From positions 1,116,001 through 1,180,000 of the forward strand of contig JAIFAC010000007.1 of NCBI GenBank assembly GCA_026545765.1: a stretch of DNA of 64,000 nt, read 5' to 3'. Positions within the stretch are counted from its first letter, which is position 1. Every line of letters begins with the position of its first letter. Positions 14,710 to 23,612 of this stretch are shown here, piece after piece. The notes under the pieces were generated by a model. The model worked only from the letters and a program-made list of their open reading frames with translations, ran no database searches and was not told the origin of the DNA. The translations under genes and the position numbers were made by a program. Origin of the DNA: Plantago major. Lineage: Eukaryota > Streptophyta > Magnoliopsida > Lamiales > Plantaginaceae.

Positions 14710-14850
14710 CTTTTTGAGTTCTTCTTTAAAAGCAGTGACGTTTGTGAGATTTATATTCCTTGGAAACAAAAAAAATATGGACTTGCTCCTGCATTTGTTG
14801 AGAACTTTAACTCGTCTATGTTTGGTAAAAGTACGTCCCTTGAAAAGTAA
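14710..14850. repeat. Dispersed repeat A, copy 1
   Basis: This copy shares ordered blocks with 15490-15625. Both have GAGTTCTTCTT, then about 50 bp later ATGGACTTGCTCCTGCAT (copy 2: ATGGATTTGCTCTTGCAT), and then a block matching AAAAGTACGTCC (copy 2: AAAAGTTCGTCC). The order and spacing match, so the two are diverged copies about 780 bp apart. Many differences are C/T or G/A changes. A third, shorter match lies at 29115-29137. No coding potential was recognised. Confidence 0.65.
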
Positions 14851-15162
14851 ATAAAGTAGGACCACTGATCCACCCTAAGTTTGCCATTTATTATGACCAT
14901 ATTATTAGGCACAAAACGTAATATATTATATCTTCACCAACCAAGAATAGACAATTCACCACATGTTTTATACCTCTTTAGTCCATAATTTAGACACGGC
15001 TTCAGTACTTAATTATAAGATAAGAGGCAGGTTTAACTCTGTACTTTCGAGGCTTTTCCGCGCTGCAGTTCGTCTTCTATGCCTGTATGCCACATCCAGA
15101 AGGATAAAAGAGAAATATACATCTTATTAGTCAGAGCTCTATTCATTGATTAGAAATAGACC

Positions 15163-15216
15163 TAGTTAATTTAGAAAAAGTCCCTGTGCCCCAAAAAAGA
15201 AATACTTTGGTGATGA
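15163..15216. repeat. Dispersed repeat B, copy 1
   Basis: This copy aligns with 16747-16801 over about 54 bp. Both read TTAATTTAGAAAA or similar, then AAGTCCCTGTGCC (copy 2: AAGTCTCTCTGAGCC), then an A-rich stretch, then a GTGATG/GCTGATG block. Shorter matches around TCTCTCTGCC occur at 23573-23612 and 30806-30835. It is probably an old dispersed element of unknown type. Confidence 0.6.
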
Positions 15217-15338
15217 CCTTGCTCACTTCATTTTATATTCATTTCTAGTACGTTATGTTTATTGTAAAAAATTTCTAGAGTTAGCCCCAAACAAAGCAGG
15301 ACATTTTATTTATTACTACCATTAGTATTACCATTTAC

Positions 15339-15480
15339 GTAATAGGCCTATACCACGACTACCATGACTACTTACTCTGATTGCACGCCCCTAGATAAAC
15401 TTAGATACACGAGATATATTAGAGTTCCGTAGAGTTCTATATCTCTTACTTATCTTTATTCTATTCATTTTATATACAAA
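15339..15480. repeat. Dispersed repeat C, copy 1
   Basis: This copy matches 44764-44900. Both share GTAATAGGCCT, GACTACCATG, TTGCACGC and then TTAGAGTTC...CTATCT in the same order. The second copy has an internal deletion of roughly 12 bp. They are diverged copies 29 kb apart with no visible ORF. Confidence 0.65.
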
Positions 15481-15489
15481 TTTATAATA

Positions 15490-15625
15490 CTCTACGAGTT
15501 CTTCTTAGTAATATAATCAGTTATCTAAAACACGAAGAAGAGTTTCTTAGAACAAAAACATGGATTTGCTCTTGCATCTGCTGACTTTTAAAGTTCGTTT
15601 ATATTTGAGAAAAGTTCGTCCTTAG
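15490..15625. repeat. Dispersed repeat A, copy 2
   Basis: Second copy of the element described at 14710-14850. It follows directly on repeat C copy 1, so A and C may be adjacent parts of one larger decayed element. Confidence 0.65.
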
Positions 15626-17690
15626 AATCAGAATAGGCATTATAAGCAGTTAGTTACTCTTTTGACAATACCGCGTTATAGGAGCATCGTTGATCATTGT
15701 GGGTAGCTCGTTTTCAAACAAAGTACATTATAACTCCCGTGTCTACGTTATGTCGAATTACTGACAGGTTTAGTAAGGCCCTAGTTCTAGTTGCCGAGTT
15801 CTTGTTACTTGTTCTTATATCTTCCTTAGTAGAAAAATTATAGAATTATCTTATCTACTCTATATTATAATATATAATATTATAATTAGAAGCACGCCTG
15901 AGATGTTTATTAAAGTTAGACCTACTTCGTTGTTCTTCTATTTTGTTATTCCGTTATGTCTAATGCTACAAGTAGTGGAATACCTATATAATTATAATGT
16001 GTAATGACTACTCTATTCTTCGATTCAACATCTCAATTTACTTAAGGATTTGGCATTGTACCCGCTTCTGTATTACGAGTAACTATACTATAATTTGTAA
16101 AAGACTTGTGTTTTCCTGTTGACTTATACCGCCTAACTATATTTATTATCTATCACATAATTTGACCTATGACCTATAAAATAGCGTATACTTAGTAATC
16201 TCTTATTCGATTCTATTTTTGTGTTACAAGTCTCTTCTTTCCAATACGATTCGCTTGTCATTACCAAACATTTCAGAAGTCTACGTGTAGTTATTACCAC
16301 AAAGAAGACGCTTCTTCGAGTTCATCAAAGATCTATAATATATTCCAAAGAATCAAATTATACACCGAGTCAAACAGTGTCAATTCCTTATTATATTATT
16401 GTACAAGGAACTTCTTAAAAGAATATGTCATGATCCATTCATTACTAAATAAAAGAAGAAATCTTAGAGTGGGTAACCTATAGAAAGGGAAAAAGTAAAG
16501 TTATCCCCGGTTATATCTCTTATAGTATTATTAGTATTATTTATTAGTCATACTTGTTTGTTCTTATCTTGTTTGTGTGTTAATTAATTATATTCAAGAA
16601 ATACAACATCCCTATAAAATTAATAAAATGAAAATAAAAGATGTAGTAAGGACAAGAATACAGAGTTGAAGTTGAACTCTAAATTACCGAATCTAACAAG
16701 AAGGAAAAAACATACTCTAAAGGAAGATATCTAGTTAAAAGCCTTAATTTAATATAATTTAGAAAAGTCTCTCTGAGCCAAAAAGAAAAATATGCTGATG
16801 GAATCACTTTTGAGATATAATAGAATATATTTATATGCCATCCAAATTATTTACACTAGTTAGCCTCGATTACAAGCAGTTTACCAAACCATGTCACTAA
16901 GCCCTGACCGAATAAGCACTATTAAAGACTCATGCCTACATAATAGGAGAAGAACACGTCTTAAGGATGAAAAAAAAACATAATATGTTTAATGTTTAGC
17001 ATAACAACTTGTTTATAAAAAACGAGACATTATTTTGTCATTCACTGAGACTGAGAATTTTCATCATTTAGATTCAGAAATAAGTGCATCGTTTGAAATG
17101 TTTTTCGTGTTAGTAACTGACTATTGATTATCCATCTGAAACGAGTAAAATGATCCTGAAATTATGAAATTATAATTATAATAAGATTAGACCGTATTCG
17201 TATAAGACTTCTCCTAAGAAGATACCACCCTTAATAAATATACTCTTACATAGATTAGAAGTAAAAATGACTCTATAAACTGGAATCAAATAGACTATTT
17301 ACTTGCATAAATTACAGGATTAAAGGGCCATTATCTACTAGATTTCATTTATCCTAGATAAGTATAGGTTTTATACATGAAATTGCCCTACCCCTATTCT
17401 CAAATATTTATACAGATCTCCTCACTCACCGAGTTTATTAGAATTCACTAGAGTTAGCATTGTAATCATTTTCCAAGGGTTTACTTAATTTATAAAAAGA
17501 ACGTTATTGCACACATAAAATTTAGGAAGTTAATGAGAGCAGCCTCTTTATTTTCACCTATTATATTACTATAATTAAACAGAAATTAAACAGAAGTTGC
17601 ATTGTTTAGACAAACAAAACAAAGTAGACTCTATACCCTATAAAGAGAGACTTGCTCCTTTTAGTTACCTCCTATATCTTACATCAGAGT
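15626..17690. other. AT-rich stretch with repeat remnants
   Basis: No gene is supported. It contains repeat B copy 2 and AT-rich noncoding sequence. Open stretches do not exceed about 65 codons, and none looks like a known protein. Confidence 0.55.
16747..16801. repeat. Dispersed repeat B, copy 2
   Basis: Second copy of the element described at 15163-15216, roughly 80 percent alike by eye with small gaps. Confidence 0.6.
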
Positions 17691-17815
17691 TTGTATACCT
17701 TAATAATTGTAGTAAACCGAAGAGTAATTAAATAGACTCATGTTCATTAGTAGTAACCACGCGTAGTAACAAGTAAGTTATCCTTGTAGTAATAATGTTT
17801 TCCATGTCTAGCACG
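17691..17815. repeat. Dispersed repeat D, part 1, copy 1
   Basis: This part matches 47683-47780. Both begin TTGTATACCTTAAYAATT, then share GTAGTAACAAGTA (copy 2: ATAGTAACAAGTA), a CCYTGTARTA block and TTTTCCAT/TCTTCCAT. In copy 2 the match runs into a 75-codon open stretch (47767-47994). In copy 1 the corresponding stretch has several stops. That could be a decayed coding region or coincidence. Confidence 0.6.
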
Positions 17816-18453
17816 ACTTATATCTTTCCTCATTACTTCTCTTTCCTTTGGCGTCTCTCCATAACGATAATTAGGAGCTCTTAGTTGGATACCTTCGTTT
17901 ATGCAGTTTCTAAAGAATTTGTCTCCAATACCTCTATATCTTTTCGAAGTTTACGAAGCTTACCGAGAACATTATAATTCATTAGGAAGTGACTTGGAAG
18001 TTCCAGAAGTAAATTTAAATTTTGATGAAAGCCTTATATTAGACTATGAATATCAATTTGCAAGTAAAGAGAATACATAATTAGATAAAAGAAGCCAGTA
18101 AAGATCAGTGAATAGGGTGGATAACATACTATTGTTGCGAAAGAACATTAGAAAATAAAGAGTAGATTATATTAGTATTGGACACGAGTTAAATAGGCCT
18201 AGATTAATGGTGCTTTAGTAACACCTAGTAGAAGTGTATCTTATAGAGAAATTACGTAATAGTCTTATATAGTCTTATTAAGTTTACAAGTAGACAGGAA
18301 ATATCCCTCCTATACACAACAAGTATTGGATACAAGTATAACCCTTTTAGTAATTAACCTTAGAGCCTTTGTTGAAATACGTATTCCTGAGATTCTATAT
18401 AAAACAACCCAGTAAAACACGAGATAATCTTAAAAAAGCATAGTGATACATAA

Positions 18454-18545
18454 ATAACATAAGTCATTAAAAGGATATTCGGTGGATAGAGAAATTGAAG
18501 GAAAGGGATTTTATAAAATATTATGATTTGTTAGAATTTGGATTG
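18454..18545. repeat. Dispersed repeat D, part 2, copy 1
   Basis: This part matches 47535-47615. Both share AAGTCATTAA, an ATAT/GAAAGG block and ATTATGATTT...TAGA in order. In this copy it lies downstream of part 1, while at 47.5 kb it lies upstream, so the copies are rearranged or the element was tandem. Confidence 0.5.
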
Positions 18546-18576
18546 TTGTAAACTTACTCTATAATTTATATGTATA

Positions 18577-18628
18577 GACTAGTACGAAAGCAGTTACAGG
18601 AAAGACATCTAACTAGAAAGTTAATATA
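18577..18628. repeat. Dispersed repeat E, copy 1
   Basis: This copy matches 35499-35553 through GACTAGTACGARAGCA, then AGGAAAGACATCTAA (copy 2: AGGAAGGCATCTAA) and AAAGTTAAT (copy 2: AAAGCTAAT). It is a diverged copy 17 kb away. At 35.5 kb the match joins a GC-richer patch. Confidence 0.65.
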
Positions 18629-18639
18629 TTCATTCTATG

Positions 18640-20480
18640 ATATGAAAAAAAGAACAAGATTATTATCTAACTTAAGCCCTCGTCTATAAAAGCAGGCATA
18701 CCTAGAGTAGGGAAGTTCCCCAGTCCCCTTTACAAATAATCGTATCTTCTTGCTGTAAAAGGTATAAAATATTAGATTCCATTATATCATTGTCGTAAAC
18801 GTCAAGTCTTTCAAGTTCATCTAGCTTATACGCACCAGATTTAGTTGATATTTTTGATCGCGCGAAGTATTTGTTGGATAAGATAAGGACATCCATTATT
18901 TTCATTAAGGCTCATAGCTCACAGCGTATTATGTAAAAGTCAATTATGAGGTACTATATTGAATTAAGGTCGAGATTATAAATACTACTCCTTAGAGTAG
19001 ATTAGATGTAATACTAACATCACTAACAAAAATAAAGAACATAATAGGGGGAACATCATATTAGAGTATGACCATCATTCAGGGTATAAGGATTAGACAA
19101 CAAACAAAGAGTAAAGACTTGTGTAAAAGGCAGATAACATAACATAGCATAAAGGGAAATGGTACAGTATAATAAATAGTGGCTAGATAGCTTAGAGAAT
19201 AATAAAGAGAATTGGTTGGTATAAGTTAATAGATCAGAACTTAAATGTTCGGCTTACTACTTAACTAACATGTCTACATAGCCTATATTACATAATACAA
19301 TTATTTCTTGTTCTGTTTCATGCTCAACCTATTATTTCTAGTTGAAGACCATCTAGTTGCTATGGTTTCTCATCAGGATCACACATAGTTTACAAGGATC
19401 TTCCAGTAGGAAAAGTAACAAGTACACTAGCAAAGACAAACACAAAGACATAGGACTTATAGGTATAGATTAAAACATACTAGTATGGGCAAACCGCATT
19501 TATGATAGCTTTTTGAGTAATCTATAAATAATATAGCTCTTCCTCTGCCTAGTATTCTATATTACACATATGCTACTAATCCCTCAATTAGCCAGTTACT
19601 CTTGCTGGGCCTAGAAATAACACCATACTATTACTATAATACACAAGGAATGAGTCACTCTTTGGCTAGTTACTACTATTGCTAGAGAAGGACATGTTTT
19701 TTCTAGCATCCGATTTCTGAAAAAAAAGTGACAGGCCTATATAGGGAGAATGATCTGAGCTTACTTTTTTTACCCCAAGAAAACAAAACAAGATCTCATT
19801 TCTATTGTAGCAAGACTTAATTCGGGATTTCTGCATTTTCTACATATAGTACGGGTAGGAGGAAAGAAAAGTAGTCTCAACCGACGTAGTATCCTTCCCT
19901 TAAAAAATACCTTAAAAATATGATCTGCAGGAATTCATCCATGTTTGACAAACACAATAAGAAGCACCAACCAATTACTAGGATTTCCTCATTTTTTTAT
20001 TAGATTAGATTAGAGAAGACCAAGAAGATTACATAGATAGATAGATAGAGAGAGCAAGCAGGCCGTATGAACTAATACAAACAGATTTTTTAGACACTTT
20101 GTTTGAGACTTATTTATATATTATATATATTATAAATGTATCTTCTGGTTACCTCGAGTATAGCTTTCTCTACTAGACTTAGACTACAATTCTAAATTAA
20201 ATTTATAAATAATAACTCTACTATTACTATGATACTATCTATTATAGATATAGGATACTTTTTGGGTCGATGTTCGTTCATACATACTACCTTAATTCTC
20301 TAATTTTCCCACGCTACGGGCTTAACCTTTACCGGCGTCATTAAACGACGTTATATCATGTTTCTTCTACACATTTCCTAATTAAAAAATATCTTTGCGA
20401 AAAGTTTTGAATGTAACTTTGAAATAGGTATTGATTGAATAGAAGAGATTTCCAAATAAGTCGTCGGAAAAACACTAAAT
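18640..20480. other. AT-rich gene-free stretch before the island
   Basis: No gene is supported. It holds a GATA/GA microsatellite at 20034-20054 and TA-rich sequence near 20,110. Base composition changes noticeably at about 20,480, where the GC-richer island begins. Confidence 0.55.
20034..20054. repeat. (GATA)n/(GA)n microsatellite
   Basis: Four ATAG units followed by GAGAGAG, about 450 bp before the hairpin array. Confidence 0.8.
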
Positions 20481-20671
20481 AGAGTATACAAAGTAACAAG
20501 TACTCGTCACGTGCACTTTCTTTTGCAGCTGTCCCCGTGCTAGGCTCTTGGTCTATAGTTCATAGAAGCAAGCTTAGAAATCTGCATCTCATTCCTATCT
20601 TTTAGAAGGTAAGCCGAGTGCAGTTTTAGCACTTTCTAAGCGTTTTCCTTTTGACCAGCCAGACTCAATCC

Positions 20672-20693
20672 GCAGGTTGTCCTATGAATCTGC
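20672..20693. repeat. Unit stem GCAG/CTGC, 4 bp
   Basis: GCAG, 14-base loop, CTGC. It is followed by GGTCTTTTAGAGGGAACAC and the 20716 GTGC motif. Confidence 0.6.
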
Positions 20694-20890
20694 TGGTCTT
20701 TTAGAGGGAACACAAGTGCACTTTTGGCAATCCTATACCTATGACTTGCTGCCTGGTCCGATATGATAGAAGGCTGGGTTGTAAGCCGCATCTTCAACCT
20801 ACCCATCTGCTATCTTTTCTAAGGTAAGCCAAGTGCAGTTTAAGCACTTCTTGTACACTTGATCCTGACTGACTGGACAGTCGACCGAAT

Positions 20891-20917
20891 TAGCAGTTTG
20901 TAACTAGAAACCTGCTA
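20891..20917. repeat. Unit stem TAGCAG/CTGCTA, 6 bp
   Basis: The six-base arms are complementary around a 15-base loop. The outer pair is T-A, where other units have C-G at that position, so both sides have changed together. Confidence 0.75.
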
Positions 20918-21076
20918 GCTTTTACAAGGGGAGTCATGTGCAGTTTAAGCACTTTCTATCCTAGATTTGCTGATAGCCTAAATACACATCTCCTAACTAT
21001 AGACCTGCGGGTGTTTAAAAGGTAACACGCGTGCACTTTTCGCACTTATTCGTGAATTAGAATGGGCCCACCGAAT

Positions 21077-21103
21077 CCGCAGCCTATAACTATAGACCTG
21101 CGG
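21077..21103. repeat. Unit stem CCGCAG/CTGCGG, 6 bp
   Basis: The six-base arms are complementary around a 15-base loop. Compared with the TAGCAG/CTGCTA and CAGCAG/CTGCTG units, the two outer pairs differ on both arms in a compensating way. Confidence 0.75.
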
Positions 21104-21176
21104 GTGTTTCCAAGCAAATACTAGTGCAGTTTACGCACTTTCCCTGCCCTGACTGGCTGGGCAAGGTAGACTAAAT

Positions 21177-21195
21177 CAGCAGTCCAAAGCTGCTG
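21177..21195. repeat. Unit stem CAGCAG/CTGCTG, 6 bp
   Basis: The six-base arms surround a 7-base loop (TCCAAAG), the tightest hairpin of the series. The GTGC motif that follows (21209) has a broken second arm. Confidence 0.75.
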
Positions 21196-21237
21196 GTCGG
21201 GAACACAAGTGCACTTTTAGAACTTTCTACATCCGGA

Positions 21238-21261
21238 AGCAGGTTGTTCTAAGAATCTGCT
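21238..21261. repeat. Unit stem AGCAG/CTGCT, 5 bp
   Basis: The five-base arms surround a 14-base loop. It is followed by GGTGTTTACAAGC and the intact 21283 hairpin. Confidence 0.7.
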
Positions 21262-21416
21262 GGTGTTTACAAGCGTAAGCGAGTGCACTTTTCGCACTTT
21301 CTTTTCTGGTGGGAGCAGGTAGCACATCCAGAAAGCAGCTTTTAAGGTGTGAAATAGAGTGCTAAATGAGCACTTTCTGTCACGTATATAGAGTTAGATA
21401 AAATTAGTGATCATCA

Positions 21417-21683
21417 ATGAGTGCTCGAAATCGAGTTGTAAAAAGCTCTTGTTCTGGGAATCCCTTTTGCCGAGGAGAGGACTATGAAAGTAAGCTTGGC
21501 AATCGTGATCTAAACAGAATAGGTGCTAATGAATGACAAAGAGAAAGACTCGCTGTGACTGAAGGTAGCAGGCTTGGTCTTGTGTTGATCCCAAAGAAAG
21601 AAGAAAGTCTTGGTGCAACGCCTCAACCAACCATCCACAATCATTGCACCACATCGAATTCATTGATAGAGGAGGCACAGCCC
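21417..21683 (+). CDS. Candidate N-terminal segment, frame 3
   Basis: The first ATG after the array opens 39 codons (start MSARNRVVKSSC) to a TGA at 21534. The same frame is then open for 49 more codons (including LGLVLIPKKEESLGATP) to a TGA at 21684. A GTAAGC at 21490 could be a splice donor. An intron ending at 21543 (54 nt) would remove the first TGA and keep the frame, but its AG acceptor is weak. Otherwise the TGA is a real stop or a nonsense change. The 13-mer TTGGTGCAACGCC lies inside this segment at 21610. A competing frame-2 reading is open at 21569-21712. Evidence for coding is weaker here than further downstream. Confidence 0.35.
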
Positions 21684-22765
21684 TGACCTCGAGGTTCCGT
21701 TCTTCTTCGCGTTAAAAACGGAAGTAACCCTCAATCAAGCCAAGCAAGGAAAAATCCAAGTTGGTAGAAGGATCAAATACATACAGCTGTCTATGGACAA
21801 CGCTTCTTTCAAACTCCCTAGTATTCTCGTCTACATCGTTCGAACTTTCAAGTCACAAACTGTCTTTTCCATCTCTATTGCTGTAGTTCTCCTGATGGCT
21901 CTACAACTAACTTGCAACAACTTTACACGAACCCAGTGAAAAAGGACACGACCTTCACTCATCTACTCCGACACCTGCAACAACTTTCCAGCAAGCATCA
22001 CTCCGGATCCTTGTGGACCAATGACCGGGAAGCACTTCTTTCGATCCTCTCTTCCTCGGCACACGCCACAATAGTAAGAAGAATGCGTCAGAATGCTTTA
22101 GAGTCTGTATTCATTCGAACTCGAGGCCGGCCCACTTTGCAAGTTTTGACTTCTGAGCACTTACCAGTCCTTGCTACTGTACAACTGGCTCGAAAAAAAA
22201 CCTACATTTTACAGCAAAGTCGCCTAGCCATGACCGAAATTGCAAGAGAACTTTCCCTTCGCCATCCTCATTCTATTGGTGCAGATAGCACGCCTTTGAT
22301 TTCGCCTTGTCCTTTGAAACCCGAGCTTCCATTTTTGTTTCCTACATGCAATCAACAAAGTCACCTGGAAGACAAAGAAATAGTACTCAACACAGTTGAG
22401 TCAGCAGAACCGTCATACAAGACCGAAGAGAGACACTAGTAGATGTAGAAGAACAGAAAGAAAACAAGTCAGAGATACAGGCACATATAGCTCTTTGGCA
22501 AAGAGAACAGAGGGATGCATTCTATCATTTAATCGACACGAGCTTCGAGCATCTTCGAAATGCCATGGAACGCACAGCACGTGATTTAGAGGGCACACAG
22601 GGCATCGACATAGAAAGCATGCTGGAGAACAAGCTACAGCAAGCACTCCTTGATCTACAGAGGGACGTGCTTCAAAGAACGGATCTGGAAGTTTCCTTAG
22701 AAGACTTAAGAGATAGGTACCTGAGAGATGTCTGCAAGAGTCCTAACCTGGAGGACTTTTGGTAA
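21417..22765 (+). CDS. Uncharacterised protein gene, spliced or broken
   Basis: This is the only convincing protein-coding locus. It lies in the GC-richer island right after the hairpin array. Long open stretches overlap in changing frames: frame 3 from ATG 21417 (TGA at 21534 and 21684), frame 1 at 21670-21936, frame 3 at 21822-22436, and frame 2 at 22400-22762 with TAA at 22763. Each change falls where two frames are both open, as expected for small introns or for indels in a decayed copy. Possible intron signals are a GTAAGC at 21490 with CTAA-type branch sequences behind it, and a pyrimidine-rich tract ending TGTAG at 21886. No exon set can be fixed by eye. Product features are a hydrophilic charged C-terminus predicted helical and one RGRP core like an AT-hook. 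I recognise no family. Intact CAA, CAG and TGG codons in the two long segments argue against heavy RIP there. Confidence 0.6.
21610..21622 (+). repeat. 13-bp dispersed motif, exact copy in island
   Basis: Exact TTGGTGCAACGCC inside the candidate N-terminal segment of the gene. It is identical to copies at 6712 and, in reverse, at 36452 in the AT-rich flanks. In frame 3 it would encode part of LGATP. Its presence both in the possible gene and in the desert suggests that fragments of this locus's family lie in the desert, or that the 13-mer is a functional site. Confidence 0.65.
21670..21936 (+). CDS. Candidate internal segment, frame 1
   Basis: There are 89 open codons, with an internal ATG at 21793. 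The reading before the ATG (FALKTEVTLNQAKQGKIQV) looks like ordinary soluble protein. After it come NASFKLPSILVYIVRTF and then a hydrophobic run over 21853-21910. That hydrophobic run coincides with a pyrimidine-rich tract ending TGTAG at 21886, so it may be intron sequence rather than a membrane helix. Leaving this frame for frame 3 needs an intron length of 3n+2. GT 21852 to AG 21886 fits (35 nt), but the donor GTCACA is weak and the intron very short. It may also be a chance open frame. Confidence 0.35.
21822..22439 (+). CDS. Main open segment of unknown protein, frame 3
   Basis: There are 205 codons without a stop, the longest open stretch in the window and unlikely by chance even at the island's composition. 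No ATG lies near its 5' end, so it probably continues from an upstream exon. The first in-frame alternative start would be TTG 21912. The product is mixed polar with several basic stretches: LLRHLQQLSSKHHSGSLW, then IVRRMRQNALESVFIRTRGR containing the RGRP core, then LARKKTYILQQ and MTEIARELSLRHPHS, which looks helical. A proline-rich stretch follows near 22300, and an acidic tail (HLEDKEIVLNTVESAEPS) leads into the frame change. No catalytic motif, signal peptide or membrane segment is visible. A DNA-binding role is only a guess from RGRP and the basic helices. Confidence 0.65.
   Translation, partial: YSRLHRSNFQVTNCLFHLYCCSSPDGSTTNLQQLYTNPVKKDTTFTHLLRHLQQLSSKHHSGSLWTNDREALLSILSSSAHATIVRRMRQNALESVFIRTRGRPTLQVLTSEHLPVLATVQLARKKTYILQQSRLAMTEIARELSLRHPHSIGADSTPLISPCPLKPELPFLFPTCNQQSHLEDKEIVLNTVESAEPSYKTEERH
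22400..22765 (+). CDS. C-terminal segment of unknown protein, frame 2
   Basis: There are 121 open codons ending in TAA, overlapping the end of the frame-3 segment by about 37 bases. The reading is strongly helical and charged: VDVEEQKENKSE, WQREQRDAFYHLIDTSFEHL, RNAMERTARDLEG, then ENKLQQALLDLQRDVLQR and a final acidic DVCKSPNLEDFW. This suits a coiled-coil or helical-bundle tail. It continues naturally from the acidic end of the frame-3 segment. The join needs either an intron of 3n+2 length or a one-base shift between 22400 and 22436. No clean GT-AG pair stands out, so a frameshift in a broken copy is also possible. AT-rich DNA resumes within about 50 bp of the stop. Confidence 0.55.
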   Translation, partial: VSRTVIQDRRETLVDVEEQKENKSEIQAHIALWQREQRDAFYHLIDTSFEHLRNAMERTARDLEGTQGIDIESMLENKLQQALLDLQRDVLQRTDLEVSLEDLRDRYLRDVCKSPNLEDFW

Positions 22766-23572
22766 GACACTACTAAGGAAAAGATGCAGTTCATATTCCA
22801 GTCACAATTAGTAATAATTGAATCTTCCATGTATTTAGAATCTATTTTATTAGTATTACTTTTTGGTAACAAACAAACAGGTCGTGTGTGTTTGATCTAT
22901 AAAAAGTTCTTTTTGGTATTAATTGTAATTGACAAGTGCGTACATATATCCTTGTGATAGCCAACACTAGTATAACTAATAAAAGGATTAAAGCTTTTGA
23001 TAAAAAGAAATTTTGATCCTCTCCCAGATTATTTGAATGAATTTAAGGTACCTTTTTTTTTACTAGAGAATAGAAATAGAATCCATATCACAAAGCTAGC
23101 TTCCCAAATTAATACCCATTTTATAATTTTATACCAGAACTCGTAGAATTGTGTCGAATAATTAGTCGTTGCATTCTTCTTTTTGTTAGCCTTGTCTAGT
23201 CTATGTACACACCCTTAATAACTTAGTCATACTGCTCTACTTTCATACTTAACTCTTTCTACTAAATATTCTACTAAAAGTAAAGTAACCACTATATTCT
23301 TATAAAGTAAAGTCTTTAATTTGATGAAACCGCGAGTAAACGACTTACATGTAAACTTTTTTATTTCTACTACACCCATAAAGACAGGATTCCTTTACTT
23401 AGAAAGTACAAGTATAGGGAGTATACGAGGAAGACTTATTATATTTAGGGAATCCAAGTTTTTAATAAATTATTTATATTTAAATATTAACATAGTAAGG
23501 ATATGTTGATGTACTATATGAAATAACTTCCATAGATCTGTCTGTATAAAACATGTATAATAGGTTAGCAAG

Positions 23573-23612
23573 GAGGAGTCTCTCTGCCAAGGAAAACTAA
23601 AAGAAATAGCTC
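23573..23612. repeat. Dispersed repeat B, partial copy
   Basis: A short match to repeat B around GGAGTCTCTCTGCC followed by an A-rich block. It is tentative because of its length. Confidence 0.35.

Larger units (their letters stand above)
20511..21380. repeat. Array of about ten paired-hairpin units
   Basis: The motif GTGCASTTTWNGCACTTTC recurs with starts near 20511 (half only), 20619, 20716, 20833, 20938, 21031, 21124, 21209, 21283 and 21359, at spacings of 74-117 bp. Most copies form an inverted repeat (A)AGTGC, seven bases, GCACT(T). The 20716 and 21209 copies have lost the second arm. Upstream of most motifs comes a GCAG...CTGC inverted repeat and a linker like GGTGTTTACAAGGGAACAC. Sequence between these elements varies. 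The array is GC-richer than its surroundings and ends about 40 bp before the first ATG of the gene locus. It could be structured RNA, binding sites for a DNA-binding protein, transposon subterminal repeats or a decayed minisatellite. The strand is not known. Confidence 0.85.

Noticed and set aside
20511-21380. CRISPR array
   Set aside because: Repeats are degenerate, spacing varies from 74 to 117 bp, the would-be spacers share a second motif, and no cas gene is nearby.
21912-21914. TTG as the true start of the long open frame
   Set aside because: The frame is open upstream to 21822 and the coding signal appears to continue into other frames upstream. A non-ATG start is unlikely in a eukaryote.
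22413-22646. 77-codon minus-strand open stretch in the island
   Set aside because: It lies antisense to the better-supported frame-2 C-terminal segment and is probably its shadow.
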